A stretch of 64,000 nt of DNA, from the NCBI RefSeq assembly GCF_024713945.1, contig NC_134683.1, positions 622,501 to 686,500 of the forward strand, written 5' to 3'. This document shows positions 41,165-51,693 of the stretch, in pieces (the first letter of the stretch is position 1; each line of letters opens with the position of its first letter). The stretch comes from Dermatophagoides farinae (taxonomy: Eukaryota; Arthropoda; Arachnida; Sarcoptiformes; Pyroglyphidae). The notes under the pieces were generated by a model. That model had not been told where the DNA came from. It saw only the letters and a program-made list of their open reading frames with translations, and did not search any database. The position numbers were made by a program, and so were the translations under genes.

Positions 41165-42691
41165 ATGGCAAGATCAGCGACTGAAACTATCGATATTAAT
41201 TTATTTCAAGATGATTTCAAAAACATCGATCAAAAATTTCTACAATCAGTTGTTTCGATTTGCGGTCTTTATACTTACGAAGACAAAAAACAATTTTTAT
41301 TGATGACCGATGAAGCTACATATGGATATGGTAAACAAATATGCTCATGGTTATCGTTAAAACATGATATGAGCAAACCCCAACGGATATCACTTTTAAA
41401 TGATATGAAAATCTTTCAAGTAGATTATGGTCGTGATTTTGTTGCCATTCTAACTAAGGATGGACAAGTATTCTTAGCCAGCGATGTTGATTCTATGTGG
41501 AAAACAAAGAGAACATTACGATTGATCTCCACTAATAATGATCGTTTCAAGATGATTGCTTGTGGATACTTCCATTTATTAATGTTACGAGAAGATGGTC
41601 ATGTTTTCGCTATGGGTTCTAATTTTCGTGGTCAAATAACTGGTAATGAAATATCATCATATGAAAGTATGATCCAGATTGAAAACCAAGAAAATGTAGA
41701 GCTCATAGCTTGTGGAGCGGGTCATAGTTTTTCAATAACTAATAAAAGAGAAATTTATGCTTGGGGCGATAATGATTTTGGTCAATTAGGTTTTGGTGAA
41801 AGAAAAAAACGAAACACCCCATGTCTTGTTGCATTTCAAAATGATGATTCAACACAAATCAAAGATATTGTGGCTGGTTACGGAAATTCATTATTTTTAT
41901 TCGAAAATGGTCAGCTTTGGGGATGTGGTTATAATTATAATGGTGAACTTGGTTTTGATAATTATAATTATCGATCAAAGTTGACAAAAATACCGATTGA
42001 AAATGTACAACAAATTAAAAGTTCAAAATTCCATTTCTTTTCAATGGCATATGATGGATCATCTTATTATGTATGGGGAGAAACCAAATATGACAAATGG
42101 TCATCACCTAAAAAATTGGATTATCATCTGACATCATTTGCTTCTGCATCGACAATGATTCTATCCACACCAATCACATTTGGTCTCACATCAACAATCC
42201 ATCTATTCGGATCACATGATTCAATATCGTACCAATTAAAATTAATCACTCAATTATTCGATAATCAAGATAATTATGATGTGAAATTCATAATTGACAA
42301 AAAATGTATTAAGGCGATTAAATGCTGTCTCAAATCTGCTTCGGAATATTTTGGTCGAATGTTTTCCGGTAATTGGATTGAAAATGACCAAGTAATCATC
42401 AACGATTATTCATATGAAACATATTATGCATATCTACGCATGTTACATTTTGGTACAATTCATATTAATCATCAGAACATTATCGAACTTGTTGATCTTG
42501 CAAACTGTTATGGTGATGAAAAATTAATGAAATATTGTAAAACATTCATACGAAATGATTTGGACGATCAAACTATGTCTACATATCTTTCATTAATCAA
42601 CAAATATGAAATCAAGGAATTGTATGAAAAACTTGCTCATCTGTACAAAAATCCCCAACAATCTTCAACAAAACGAAGAAAATTTTTTTAA
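41165..42691 (+). CDS. RCC1-repeat and BTB domain protein, single unit, short C-tail
   Basis: 508 residues from MARSATETIDINLFQDDF. Blades include YAWGDNDFGQLGFGERKKRN and LWGCGYNYNGELGFDN. The BTB domain starts near residue 365 (YDVKFIIDKKCIKAIKCCL). The protein ends with the short tail YKNPQQSSTKRRKFF shared with the multi-unit genes. The 39-codon in-frame extension upstream is leader sequence and lacks counterparts. A 151-base segment of its propeller is nearly identical to the neighbouring gene at 43884. It is the only single-unit member with the short tail, so it may resemble the building block of the fusions. Confidence 0.86.
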   Translation: MARSATETIDINLFQDDFKNIDQKFLQSVVSICGLYTYEDKKQFLLMTDEATYGYGKQICSWLSLKHDMSKPQRISLLNDMKIFQVDYGRDFVAILTKDGQVFLASDVDSMWKTKRTLRLISTNNDRFKMIACGYFHLLMLREDGHVFAMGSNFRGQITGNEISSYESMIQIENQENVELIACGAGHSFSITNKREIYAWGDNDFGQLGFGERKKRNTPCLVAFQNDDSTQIKDIVAGYGNSLFLFENGQLWGCGYNYNGELGFDNYNYRSKLTKIPIENVQQIKSSKFHFFSMAYDGSSYYVWGETKYDKWSSPKKLDYHLTSFASASTMILSTPITFGLTSTIHLFGSHDSISYQLKLITQLFDNQDNYDVKFIIDKKCIKAIKCCLKSASEYFGRMFSGNWIENDQVIINDYSYETYYAYLRMLHFGTIHINHQNIIELVDLANCYGDEKLMKYCKTFIRNDLDDQTMSTYLSLINKYEIKELYEKLAHLYKNPQQSSTKRRKFF

Positions 42692-43883
42692 ACTTTCATT
42701 GCTTTTACCATCAAAAATCATTCATTCGATAATAATTCCAGTGTAAAAAAATTAAATTAAAAATTTTCTTTATCATTTTTCTTTTCTGTATTTTGATCAA
42801 TAAATAAATCAAATTCTTAATCAAAACAATTCAAATGACTTAGTTTTATTTTCGCTTTACCAATACCATCCATTTGGATAACAATGAAAAAAAACAATCA
42901 ATTTTCATAATCAAATTCATCATCAATTGGTCATCGATAATGATAATCAACATAACACGCCGCTTTTCTTCAAATCGCTCCTGAACAGTCGTCATTTGAA
43001 ATATTTTTGCAAAATTTTGAACAATTATTCCTATCACCACAAAATACAATAATCTCAAATGAACTTGATACCTCGAGTCTCTAGAGGTCAAAGGACAAAA
43101 AATTGTCAGTCCTTACAGCGAAGAGGTATACAAAAATTGGCATTTTTTTCAAAAAAAAAACTATTCCATTTTTCTCTCTTTTTCTGAGGTTTTGATAAAA
43201 ATCAAAGTGGTGCAAAATGGTTTCCCAACATAAAAACCACCAAAAAATCGAAAAAGATGGCTGTTCCGTTTCCTTAACAGTCGTATATTAACATTATGAA
43301 TTTCTATGTAAGAAATAGCTATGCGTTATACATGTGATGTCCTAAAATGGACATCGATTTTATTCTTTTTGAATTGGCCAGGAAACGAAGAATTGGACTG
43401 GCAAAAACCAGCGTGGAAAAAACGTGGCCATGTGTCACAGACTTATTTTCAGGGCCCGAAAAAAACTTTGGACTTGTCCACCACTTTCGATCAAGGACGG
43501 TGGTAAATATGAGTAGCAAAACAATCACCGAACACATGGTCTATGTGACAAGTGGCGTGGTCAAACCGATTGGCAGTTGGATAGTTGGAAAAATCATATA
43601 AAAGTCCATGTCACACAAGCAATCATCAAATCATCACTTCGGATCATTTTTGCTGGCTGGCCGTTTTATTTTTCCAACACCAGTATTTTCATTTTTACAA
43701 TATTAAATTTTCTCATATTTTTAAATCTGTGCTGTGTGAATACGCATGTGTTAACTTCGTCCACTAAGAACACTATTCATATGCTCACGTCACGCAATTG
43801 TTGATCATTTCTTTTCTGCTGTCACTAATTCTCGCCTATTTTCGTTTGTCAATATTGTGTCTATGTGTTTTTGATCATCGATA
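42692..43883. repeat. Inverted copies of blocks F and A, with leader
   Basis: Directly behind the stop comes block F (about 42692-43090), then block A (about 43265-43640), then the leader of the next gene with a degenerate CRE (TCACGTCA at 43785-43792). The order relative to the genes is the same as at 12177-13216 on the other strand. An AATAAA signal lies at 42799-42804. The short frames over block A follow the repeat. Confidence 0.7.
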
Positions 43884-46871
43884 ATGGCAAGATCACCCAA
43901 TGAAAATATCGATATTGAATTATTCCAAAAGGATTTCCAATACATCGATCAAGAATTTCTCCAATCCGTCATTTCGATTTTCAGCTTTACCTTCAATCTC
44001 GCAAAACAATTTTTATTGATGACCCAAAAAGCAACATATGCATATGGTGAAAATATATGCTCGTGGTTATCATTGGAACATAATATGGCCGAGCCACAAC
44101 GGATATCACTTTTAAATGATGTGAAAATTGTTCAAGTAGATAATGGATGTAATTTTGTTGCCATTCTAACTGATGATGGACAAGTATTCCTAGCCAGCTT
44201 AGTTGAATCTAAATGGGAAACGAATGAAACATTACGATTGATTTCCAACCATAATGATCGTTTCAAGATGATTGCTTGTGGAGTGACGCATTTGTTATTG
44301 CTACGACAAGATGGTCATGTTTTCGCTATGGGTAAAAATGAATTTGGTCAATTAACTGGCAATGAAAAATCATCATATGAAAGTATGATCCACATTGATA
44401 ACCTAGAAAATGTCAAGTTCATAGATTGTGGACAGTATCATAGTTTATCATTAACTAATAAAGGCAAAATTTATTCCTGGGGTGACGATAATTGTGGTCA
44501 ACTAGGTCTTGGTTATGAATCAGACGGAAAAACCCCATGTCTTGTAAATGTTGATTCGATCGATAGCCGTGTCAAAGATATTGTGGCTGGCGACAATCAT
44601 TCATTAGTTTTATTCGAAAATGGTCAGCTTTGGGGATGTGGTTCTAATTATCAAGGTGAACTTGGTTTTGATAATTATAATAATCGATCAAAGTTGACAA
44701 AAATACCGATTGAAAATGTACAACAAATTAAAAGTTCAAAATTCCATTTCTTTTCAATGGCATATGATGGATCATCTTATTATGTATGGGGAGAAACCAA
44801 ATATGGCATCTGGTCGTCACCTAAAAGATTGGATGATCATCCGACGTCATTTGTATCTGCATCGGCAATGATTTTTTCATCACCACTAACATTTGGTCTC
44901 ACATCAACAATCTATGTATTCGGATCACATGATTCAATATCGTACCAATCCAAATCAATCCTCCAACTATTCGATAATCAAGATAGTTATGATGTGGAAT
45001 TTTTAATTGACCAGAAACCTATTAAGGCATGCAAATGTTATCTCAAATCTGTATCGGAATATTATTGTCGAATGTTTTCCGGTAATTGGAGTGAAAATGA
45101 CCAAGTAATCATCAACGATTATTCATATGATACATACTATGCATATCTACGTATGTTACATACTTGTGAAATTCACATTAATCCTCAAAACATAGCCGAA
45201 CTTGTTGATTTGGCCAATTGTTATGGTGATGAAATGTTGATGAAACATTGTAAAACATTCATATGGAATAATCTGAATGAACAAACTATACCAACATATC
45301 GTACATTAATTAACAAATACGAAATTAAGGAATTGGACTATAAACTCAGAAATATGATAAAATCAACGGCTGAAAAAATCGATATTGATTTATTTCATGG
45401 CTATTTAGTATACATTGATCGAGAATTTTTCCAATCAGTTGTTTCGATTTTCAGCTTTTTTCCTTTATTTCATGAAATTGAATTTTTATTTATGATCGAA
45501 GGAGCTACATATGCATATGGTAAAATAATATGCTCATGGTTATCGTTGGAACATGATATGAGGAAACCACAACGGATATCTTGTCTTGATGATATGAAAA
45601 TTGTTCAAGTAGATTCTGGCTGGAATTTTGTTGCCATTCTAACTGATGATGGACAAGTATTCCTAGCCAGCAATGGTTTTAATTGGAAGACGAAAGATAC
45701 ATTACAATTGATTTCCAACGATAATGATCGTTTCAAAATGATTGCTTGTGGATGTGAGCATTTATTAATGCTGCGACAAGATGGCCATGTTTTTGCTATT
45801 GGATCTAATATGTGTTCTACATTATCGGGTAATAGAAAATCATCATATGAAAGTATGATCCACATTGATGGACTAGAAAATGTGGAACACATAGCTTGTG
45901 GAGATTATCATAATTTATCAGTAACGAATAAAGGAGAGATTTATTCCTGGGGCCTTAATATTTTCGGTCAATTAGGTCTTGGTGATGAAAAAATACGAAA
46001 CACCCCATGTCTTATTCCATTTCCAAATGATTTGATCAATATCCGAATCAAGGATGTTTTAGCTGTCCGCAGACATTCATTATTTTTATTCGAAAATGGT
46101 CAGCTTTGGGGTTGTGGTCCTAATGGCTATTGTCAGCTTGATCTTTTTAATGGAAAGATACAATCAAAGTTGACAAAAATACCGATTGAAAATGTACAAC
46201 AAATTGCATGTTCAAAATTCTTCAGATATTCATTTGCATATGATGGATCATCGTATTATGCTTTGGACGAAAAGATATATGTTGGACTATGGGCATCACC
46301 TAGAAAATTGGATGATTCGCATTCATCATTTGCTTCTGCATCATTTCAAGTATTGAATTCACCACACACATTCGGTTTAACATCAACAATCCATGAATTC
46401 GAATCACATGATCTAATATCATACATGATGATTATGATGTGGAATTTCTAATTGTACGAATCAATCCTCCAATTATTCGATAATCAAGATAATTATGATG
46501 TGGAATTTCTAATTGACAAAAAACGTATTAAGGCATGCAAATGTTATCTCAAATATGTATCGGAATATTATCGACGAATGTTTTCCGGTAATTGGATTAA
46601 AAAGGATCAAGTACCCATCGAGAATTATTCATATGAAACATATTATGCATATGTAAATATGTTACATACTGGTGAAATTCATATTAATCATCAAAACATA
46701 ACCGAACTTGTTGATTTGGCCAATTGTTATGGTGATGAACGGTTGATGAAACATTGTAAAACATTCATACAGAATAATCTAAATAAACAAACTATGCCCA
46801 CATTGCTTCCATTAATCAACAAATACGAAATGAATGAATTGTATGCCAAACTTGCTCATATTAGCATTTAA
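43884..46871 (+). pseudogene. Two-unit RCC1-BTB gene interrupted by an in-frame stop
   Basis: Unit 1 (residues 1-490, MARSPNENIDIELFQKDF) is complete with its BTB domain. Unit 2 starts at M491 (MIKSTAEKIDIDLFHGYL), and its propeller reads to HDLISY. There an in-frame insertion of about 33 bases brings a TAA at 46449-46451; beyond it the BTB domain (YDVEFLIDKKRIKACKCYL) continues in the same frame to 46871. The insertion holds a 24-base copy (46431-46454) of sequence found just downstream at 46492-46515. The usual short tail is also eroded: it stops after KLAHISI, with further stops in the sequence matching QSSTKRRKFF. An 855-residue product with one BTB domain is still possible, so it may be a truncated gene and not a dead one. 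Confidence 0.75.
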
Positions 46872-47775
46872 AAAGTATTTCGCCATAATCGTCGACAATC
46901 TTAAACAAAACGAAGAAAATTTTTTGTAAACTTTCTTGACTAGTTTTTTCATTGTTTTAAAAAAAAATTAAAATTAAAAATTTACTTTATCATTTTTCTT
47001 TTCAATTTTGATCAATAATAAAAAATTTCAATATACAAAAATTGGCATTTTTTTCCAAAAAAAAACTATTTCATTTTTCTCTCTTTTTCTGAAGTTTTGA
47101 TAAAAATCAAAGTGATACAAAATGGTTTTCCAACATAAAAACCACCAAAAAAAATCGACCAATGGGGCTGTTCCGTTTCCTGATCACGCCATATATTAAC
47201 ATTATGAATTTCTATGTAAGAAATAGCTATAGCTATTTAATTCTTTTTCCTCTTGCTGAATTGACAGGAAAGCAAAGAATTGGACTGACAAAAACGTGGC
47301 CATTTATTTTCAGGGACCGGAAAAATTTTCCAGTCGTCCACCACTTTCGATCAAGGACAATGATAAAGTGATTTTTGCTAATATGCACCTTCTAGGACTG
47401 GCATATGAGTAGCAAAACAATCATTCAAACACATGGTCTACGTGACAAATGGTGTGATCAAACTGAATGGCAGTTGGACGGTCCGAAAAATCATATAAAA
47501 TTCCATGCCACACAAGCAATCATCAAGTCATCACCACAAACATTTTGTTTTTTTTTATTTTTCCAACACCTGTATTTTCATTTTTACAATATTAAATTTT
47601 CTCATATTTTTAAATCTGTGTTGTGTGTGAATACGCATGTGTTAACTTCGTCAACCAAGAACGCTATACATATACAATACATGACGTCACGCAATTGTTG
47701 ATCATTTCTTTTCTGCCGGCACTAATTATCGCATTTTTCGTTTGTCAATATATCGAGTGTTTTTCATCATCGATA
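46872..47775. repeat. Spacer with block A and the CRE-bearing leader
   Basis: It contains the decayed tail of the upstream gene, an A-rich stretch, block A (about 47160-47530, inverted relative to the left arm) and the leader of the next gene. Small differences from the other block A copies include a short insertion near 47370-47400. No gene is supported. Confidence 0.6.
47682..47689. promoter_or_regulatory. CRE-like palindrome in the family leader
   Basis: TGACGTCA in the context ATGACGTCACGCAATTG, 87-94 bases before the start at 47776. The surrounding CACGCAATTGTTGATCATTT stretch is shared with the 18541-18561 copy and, with changes, with 43785-43810, so it is an inherited part of this leader type. 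Confidence 0.5.
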
Positions 47776-50700
47776 ATGGCGAGATCACAGACTGATATTA
47801 TCGATATTGAGTTATTTCAAGATGATTTCAAAAACATCGATCAAAAATTTCTTCAATCAGTTGTTTCAATTTTTAGCTTTTTTACTTTCAAATGGTCCTT
47901 TAAAAAACAATTTTTATTGATGACCGAAAATGCTACATATGCATATGGTGATGAAATATGCTCATGGTTATCGTTGAAACATGATTTGACCAAACCACAA
48001 CGGATATCTTGTCTTGATGATATGAAAATTGTTCAAGTAGATTCTGGCCATGATTTTGTTGCCATTCTAACTGATGATGGACAAGTATTCATAGCCAGCG
48101 ATGTTGATTCTAATTGGAAAACAAAGAGAACATTACGATTGATTTCCAACGATAATGATCGTTTCAAGATGATTGCTTGTGGATGGTTGCATTTATTATT
48201 GCTCAAACAAGATGGTCATGTTTTTGCTATGGGTGATAATAATTGGGGTCAAATAACTGGTAATGAAATATCATCATATGAAATCATGATCCACATTGAT
48301 AACCTAGAAAATGTCAAGTTCATAGCTTGTGGAAAGCACCATAGTTTTTCAATAACAAATAAAGGAGAAATTTATTCCTGGGGCCTTAATTATTGGCATC
48401 AATTAGGTCTTGATGATGATGAAAACCGAAACGTCTCATGTCTTGTTGCATATCCTAATGCTTATTCAACCCGCATCAAAGATATTATGACTGGCAACTA
48501 TCATTCATTATTTTTATTCGAAAATGGTCAGCTTTGGGGATGTGGATCTAATAGCCTTGGTGAACTTGGTCTTGGTAATTATATTAAACGATCAACGTTG
48601 GCAAAAATACCAATTAAAAATGTCAAACAAATTACATGTTCAAGAGACCATTCATTTTCATTGGCATATGATGGATCATCGTACTATGCATGGGGCAGAA
48701 CCAAATATGGCATATGGTCATCACCTAAAAAATTGAATGATTCGCATTCATCATTTGTAGCTGCATCAGTTCATGTATTGGATTCACCAATCACATTTGG
48801 CCTCACATCAATGATCCGTGAATTCGGTTCACGTGATCAAATATCGTACAAATCAATCATCCAATTATTCGATAATCAACATAGTTATGATGTGGAATTT
48901 ATATTTGACAAAAAACGTATTAAGGCGAGTAAATGTTATCTCCAATCTGTATCGGAATATTATCGTCTAATGTTTTCGGGTAATTGGATTGAAAATGGCG
49001 AAGTACCCATCAAGAATTATTCGTATGATACATACTATGCATATCTACGTATGTTACATACGGGTAATATTTATATTAATCGTCAAAACATAACCGAACT
49101 TGTTGATCTGGCCTATTGTTATGGTGATATAAAATTAATTGAATATTGTCAAACATTCATACGGAGTGATCTAAATGAACAAACTATGACCACATATCTT
49201 TTATTAATCACCAAATACGAAATGAATGAATTAGACGGTAAACTGAGAAACAAGATATTAGCAAAATCACCGACTGAAAATATAATCGATATTGATTTAT
49301 TTCAAAACGATTTCAAAAAGATTGATCAAGAATTTCTCCAATCAGTTGTATCAATTTTCAGCTTTACCTTCGATGACAAAAAACAATTTTTATTGATGAC
49401 CAAAGATGCTACATATGCATATGGTAAACAAATATGCTCATGGTTATCGTTGGAACATGATATGAGCAAACCACAACGGATATCTTGTCTTGATGATATG
49501 AAAATCATTCAAGTAGATTCTGGCTGGAATTTTGTTGCCATTCTAACTGATGATGGTCGAGTGTATCTGGCAAGCAATAATTTTTATTGGAATAATACTC
49601 TCCCATTAACCTACAGCTCAGATTACTATATTATTAAAACTAATTGGAAAACGAATGAAACATTACGATTGATTTCCAACGATAATGACCGTTTCAAGAT
49701 GATTGCTTGTGGATGGTTGCATTTATTATTATTACGACAAGATGGTCATGTTTTCGCTATGGGTGATAATAGTTATGGTCAAATAACTGGTAATGAAAAA
49801 TCATCATTTGAAAGTATGATCCACATTGATAACCTAGAAAATGTCGAGCTCATAGTTTGTGGACGGTTTCATAGTTTATCAATAACCAATAATGGTGAGA
49901 TTTATTCCTGGGGTGATAATACTTGTGGTCAATTGGGTCTTGGTGATGGAAAAAATCGAAAAACCCCATGTCTTGTTGCATTTCCTAATGCTGATTTGAT
50001 CAATATCCGAATCAAAGATATTGTGGCTGGCATGTATCATTCATTATTTTTATTCGAAAATGGTCAGCTTTGGGGATGTGGTTCTAATAAATATGGTGAA
50101 CTTGGTCTTGGTGGTCATTTTAAACGATCAAAGTTGACAAAAATACCGATTGAAAATGTCAAACAAATTGCATGTTCAAGAAACCATTCATTTTCATTGG
50201 CACATGATGGATCATCGTATTATGCATGGGGCGATACCAAATATGGCATATGGTCACCTAAAAAATTGGATGGTCATCCGACATCATTTGCTTCTGCATC
50301 AGTTCATGTATTGGATTCACCAATCACATTTGGCCTCACATCAATCCATGTATTCGGATCACATGATTCGATATCGTACAAATCAATCCTCAAATTATTC
50401 GATAATCAAGATAGTTATGATGTGAAATTTATAATTGACAAAAAAGATATCAAGGCATGCAAATATTATCTAAAATCTGTATCGGAATATTATCGTCGAA
50501 TGTTTTCCTGTAATTGGATTGAAAATGGCAAAGTACCCATCAAGAATTATTCATATGAAACATACTATGCATATCTACGTATGTTACATACGGGTAATAT
50601 TTATATTAATCGTCAAAACATTACCGAACTTGTTGATCTGGCCAATTGTTATTGTGATATAAAATTAATTGAATATTGTCAAACATTCATACGGAGTGAT

Positions 50701-50820
50701 CTAAATGAACAAACTATGACCACATATCTTTCATTAATTTACATACACGAAATGAAGAAATTGTATGACAAACTTGTTCATCTTGCCAAAAATTGCCAAC
50801 AATATTCAACAAAACAATGA
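47776..50820 (+). CDS. Two-unit RCC1-BTB fusion protein
   Basis: 1014 residues in one intact frame. Unit 1 (1-494) starts MARSQTDIIDIELFQDDF; unit 2 starts at residue 495 (LAKSPTENIIDIDLFQND), where the ancestral methionine has become leucine. Both have RCC1 blades (YSWGLNYWHQLGLDDD, YSWGDNTCGQLGLGDG) and BTB domains (YDVEFIFDKKRIKASKCYL, YDVKFIIDKKDIKACKYYL). The end is the short tail KNCQQYSTKQ. The first blade of unit 2 has an insertion of about 20 residues (around NNTLPLTYSSDYYIIK). The 51-codon extension upstream of MARS is leader sequence. The BTB-to-tail parts of the two units are very alike (TGNIYINRQNITELVDLA in both). Confidence 0.86.
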   Translation: MARSQTDIIDIELFQDDFKNIDQKFLQSVVSIFSFFTFKWSFKKQFLLMTENATYAYGDEICSWLSLKHDLTKPQRISCLDDMKIVQVDSGHDFVAILTDDGQVFIASDVDSNWKTKRTLRLISNDNDRFKMIACGWLHLLLLKQDGHVFAMGDNNWGQITGNEISSYEIMIHIDNLENVKFIACGKHHSFSITNKGEIYSWGLNYWHQLGLDDDENRNVSCLVAYPNAYSTRIKDIMTGNYHSLFLFENGQLWGCGSNSLGELGLGNYIKRSTLAKIPIKNVKQITCSRDHSFSLAYDGSSYYAWGRTKYGIWSSPKKLNDSHSSFVAASVHVLDSPITFGLTSMIREFGSRDQISYKSIIQLFDNQHSYDVEFIFDKKRIKASKCYLQSVSEYYRLMFSGNWIENGEVPIKNYSYDTYYAYLRMLHTGNIYINRQNITELVDLAYCYGDIKLIEYCQTFIRSDLNEQTMTTYLLLITKYEMNELDGKLRNKILAKSPTENIIDIDLFQNDFKKIDQEFLQSVVSIFSFTFDDKKQFLLMTKDATYAYGKQICSWLSLEHDMSKPQRISCLDDMKIIQVDSGWNFVAILTDDGRVYLASNNFYWNNTLPLTYSSDYYIIKTNWKTNETLRLISNDNDRFKMIACGWLHLLLLRQDGHVFAMGDNSYGQITGNEKSSFESMIHIDNLENVELIVCGRFHSLSITNNGEIYSWGDNTCGQLGLGDGKNRKTPCLVAFPNADLINIRIKDIVAGMYHSLFLFENGQLWGCGSNKYGELGLGGHFKRSKLTKIPIENVKQIACSRNHSFSLAHDGSSYYAWGDTKYGIWSPKKLDGHPTSFASASVHVLDSPITFGLTSIHVFGSHDSISYKSILKLFDNQDSYDVKFIIDKKDIKACKYYLKSVSEYYRRMFSCNWIENGKVPIKNYSYETYYAYLRMLHTGNIYINRQNITELVDLANCYCDIKLIEYCQTFIRSDLNEQTMTTYLSLIYIHEMKKLYDKLVHLAKNCQQYSTKQ

Positions 50821-51600
50821 AAATTTTTTGAAATTTTATAGCCGATGCATTTTAATTATTTTCAAATGTTTTCATTAATAATAATATGATGGACGATCAA
50901 TAATCAATTCAAAGTTTTTGTTGTATTCATTTCGCACATTTTAATCATATTTTATACATTCATTCGATTTAAACTGTTCGATTTAGTTTTTCATTTCGTA
51001 AATGTGTCAACATCAATAATGATCATGGTATATCATCATTTTTTAAATTTTAATTCTATTAATCAATTATAATTTTGACGATAAACAAGATCCAAATTCT
51101 GTTCTCTGAATCAAGTATAAAATGAAATTTTACTATTTTTTCATGCGAACAAAAAAAAAATCAATCCATTTTTCACTATAGTTAACGAGCGAGAGATTCT
51201 TTAACATTGTTTAAATTCCTTTCAATTGATCATATGGTTTTGTTCATTCTGTTGAAATTAATTGAAAATCGAATGAAATCACCGACCAATCAAGACCATG
51301 GATGAAAAAAAACCAGAAAAAACGAAATTCACAATCGACAAAACTAAGACTTTCACGAAGAAAAAAAAATCCTATCGATCCAATAGCATAAATCACATTC
51401 AGACAGTCAAAATGAATGAATGAACAAACCATTTTGGCTAATAATAAATTTTGATAGAAGAGAAATGATAAAATAAAATGGTTGAGTAGGTCTTCTTCTT
51501 CTTTTTATTTTTTTTCTAATTGAAAAAATATGGCCATATGGATTTCTTTTTTTTTATTTTACTTTTCTTGAATAACAACCAGTAAAAAAAAAATAATAAC
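50821..51600. other. AT-rich flank after the right array
   Basis: No supported coding frame and no copy of the family spacer blocks, so the array seems to end here. Only A, T and CTT tracts are seen. Confidence 0.5.
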
Positions 51601-51693
51601 TCAATCGATCGATTGTAAGAATTTTTTTTGTTGCAGCATCTGTTTACCCTGTTGTTGTTGTTGTCGTCGTCGTTTCAATAATTCATTCAATAG
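51601..51693 (-). CDS. Candidate last exon of an unidentified gene
   Basis: After a TTTTCACTAG acceptor, 30 codons read LLNELLKRRRQQQQQGKQML ... FLQSID and a TGA. The length is a multiple of three and the content (a basic, helical, Q-rich end) is more protein-like than its surroundings. With the small candidate exon at 56557-56577, also phase 0, it could belong to a split minus-strand gene. This rests on splice motifs only. Confidence 0.3.
   Translation of the reverse strand, partial: LLNELLKRRRQQQQQGKQMLQQKKFLQSID

Noticed and set aside
47623-47775. N-terminal extension of the gene at 47776 (MCEYACVNFVNQ...) as a signal peptide
   Set aside because: It translates the spacer leader. Sister genes lack an open frame there, and the MARS start aligns in all copies.
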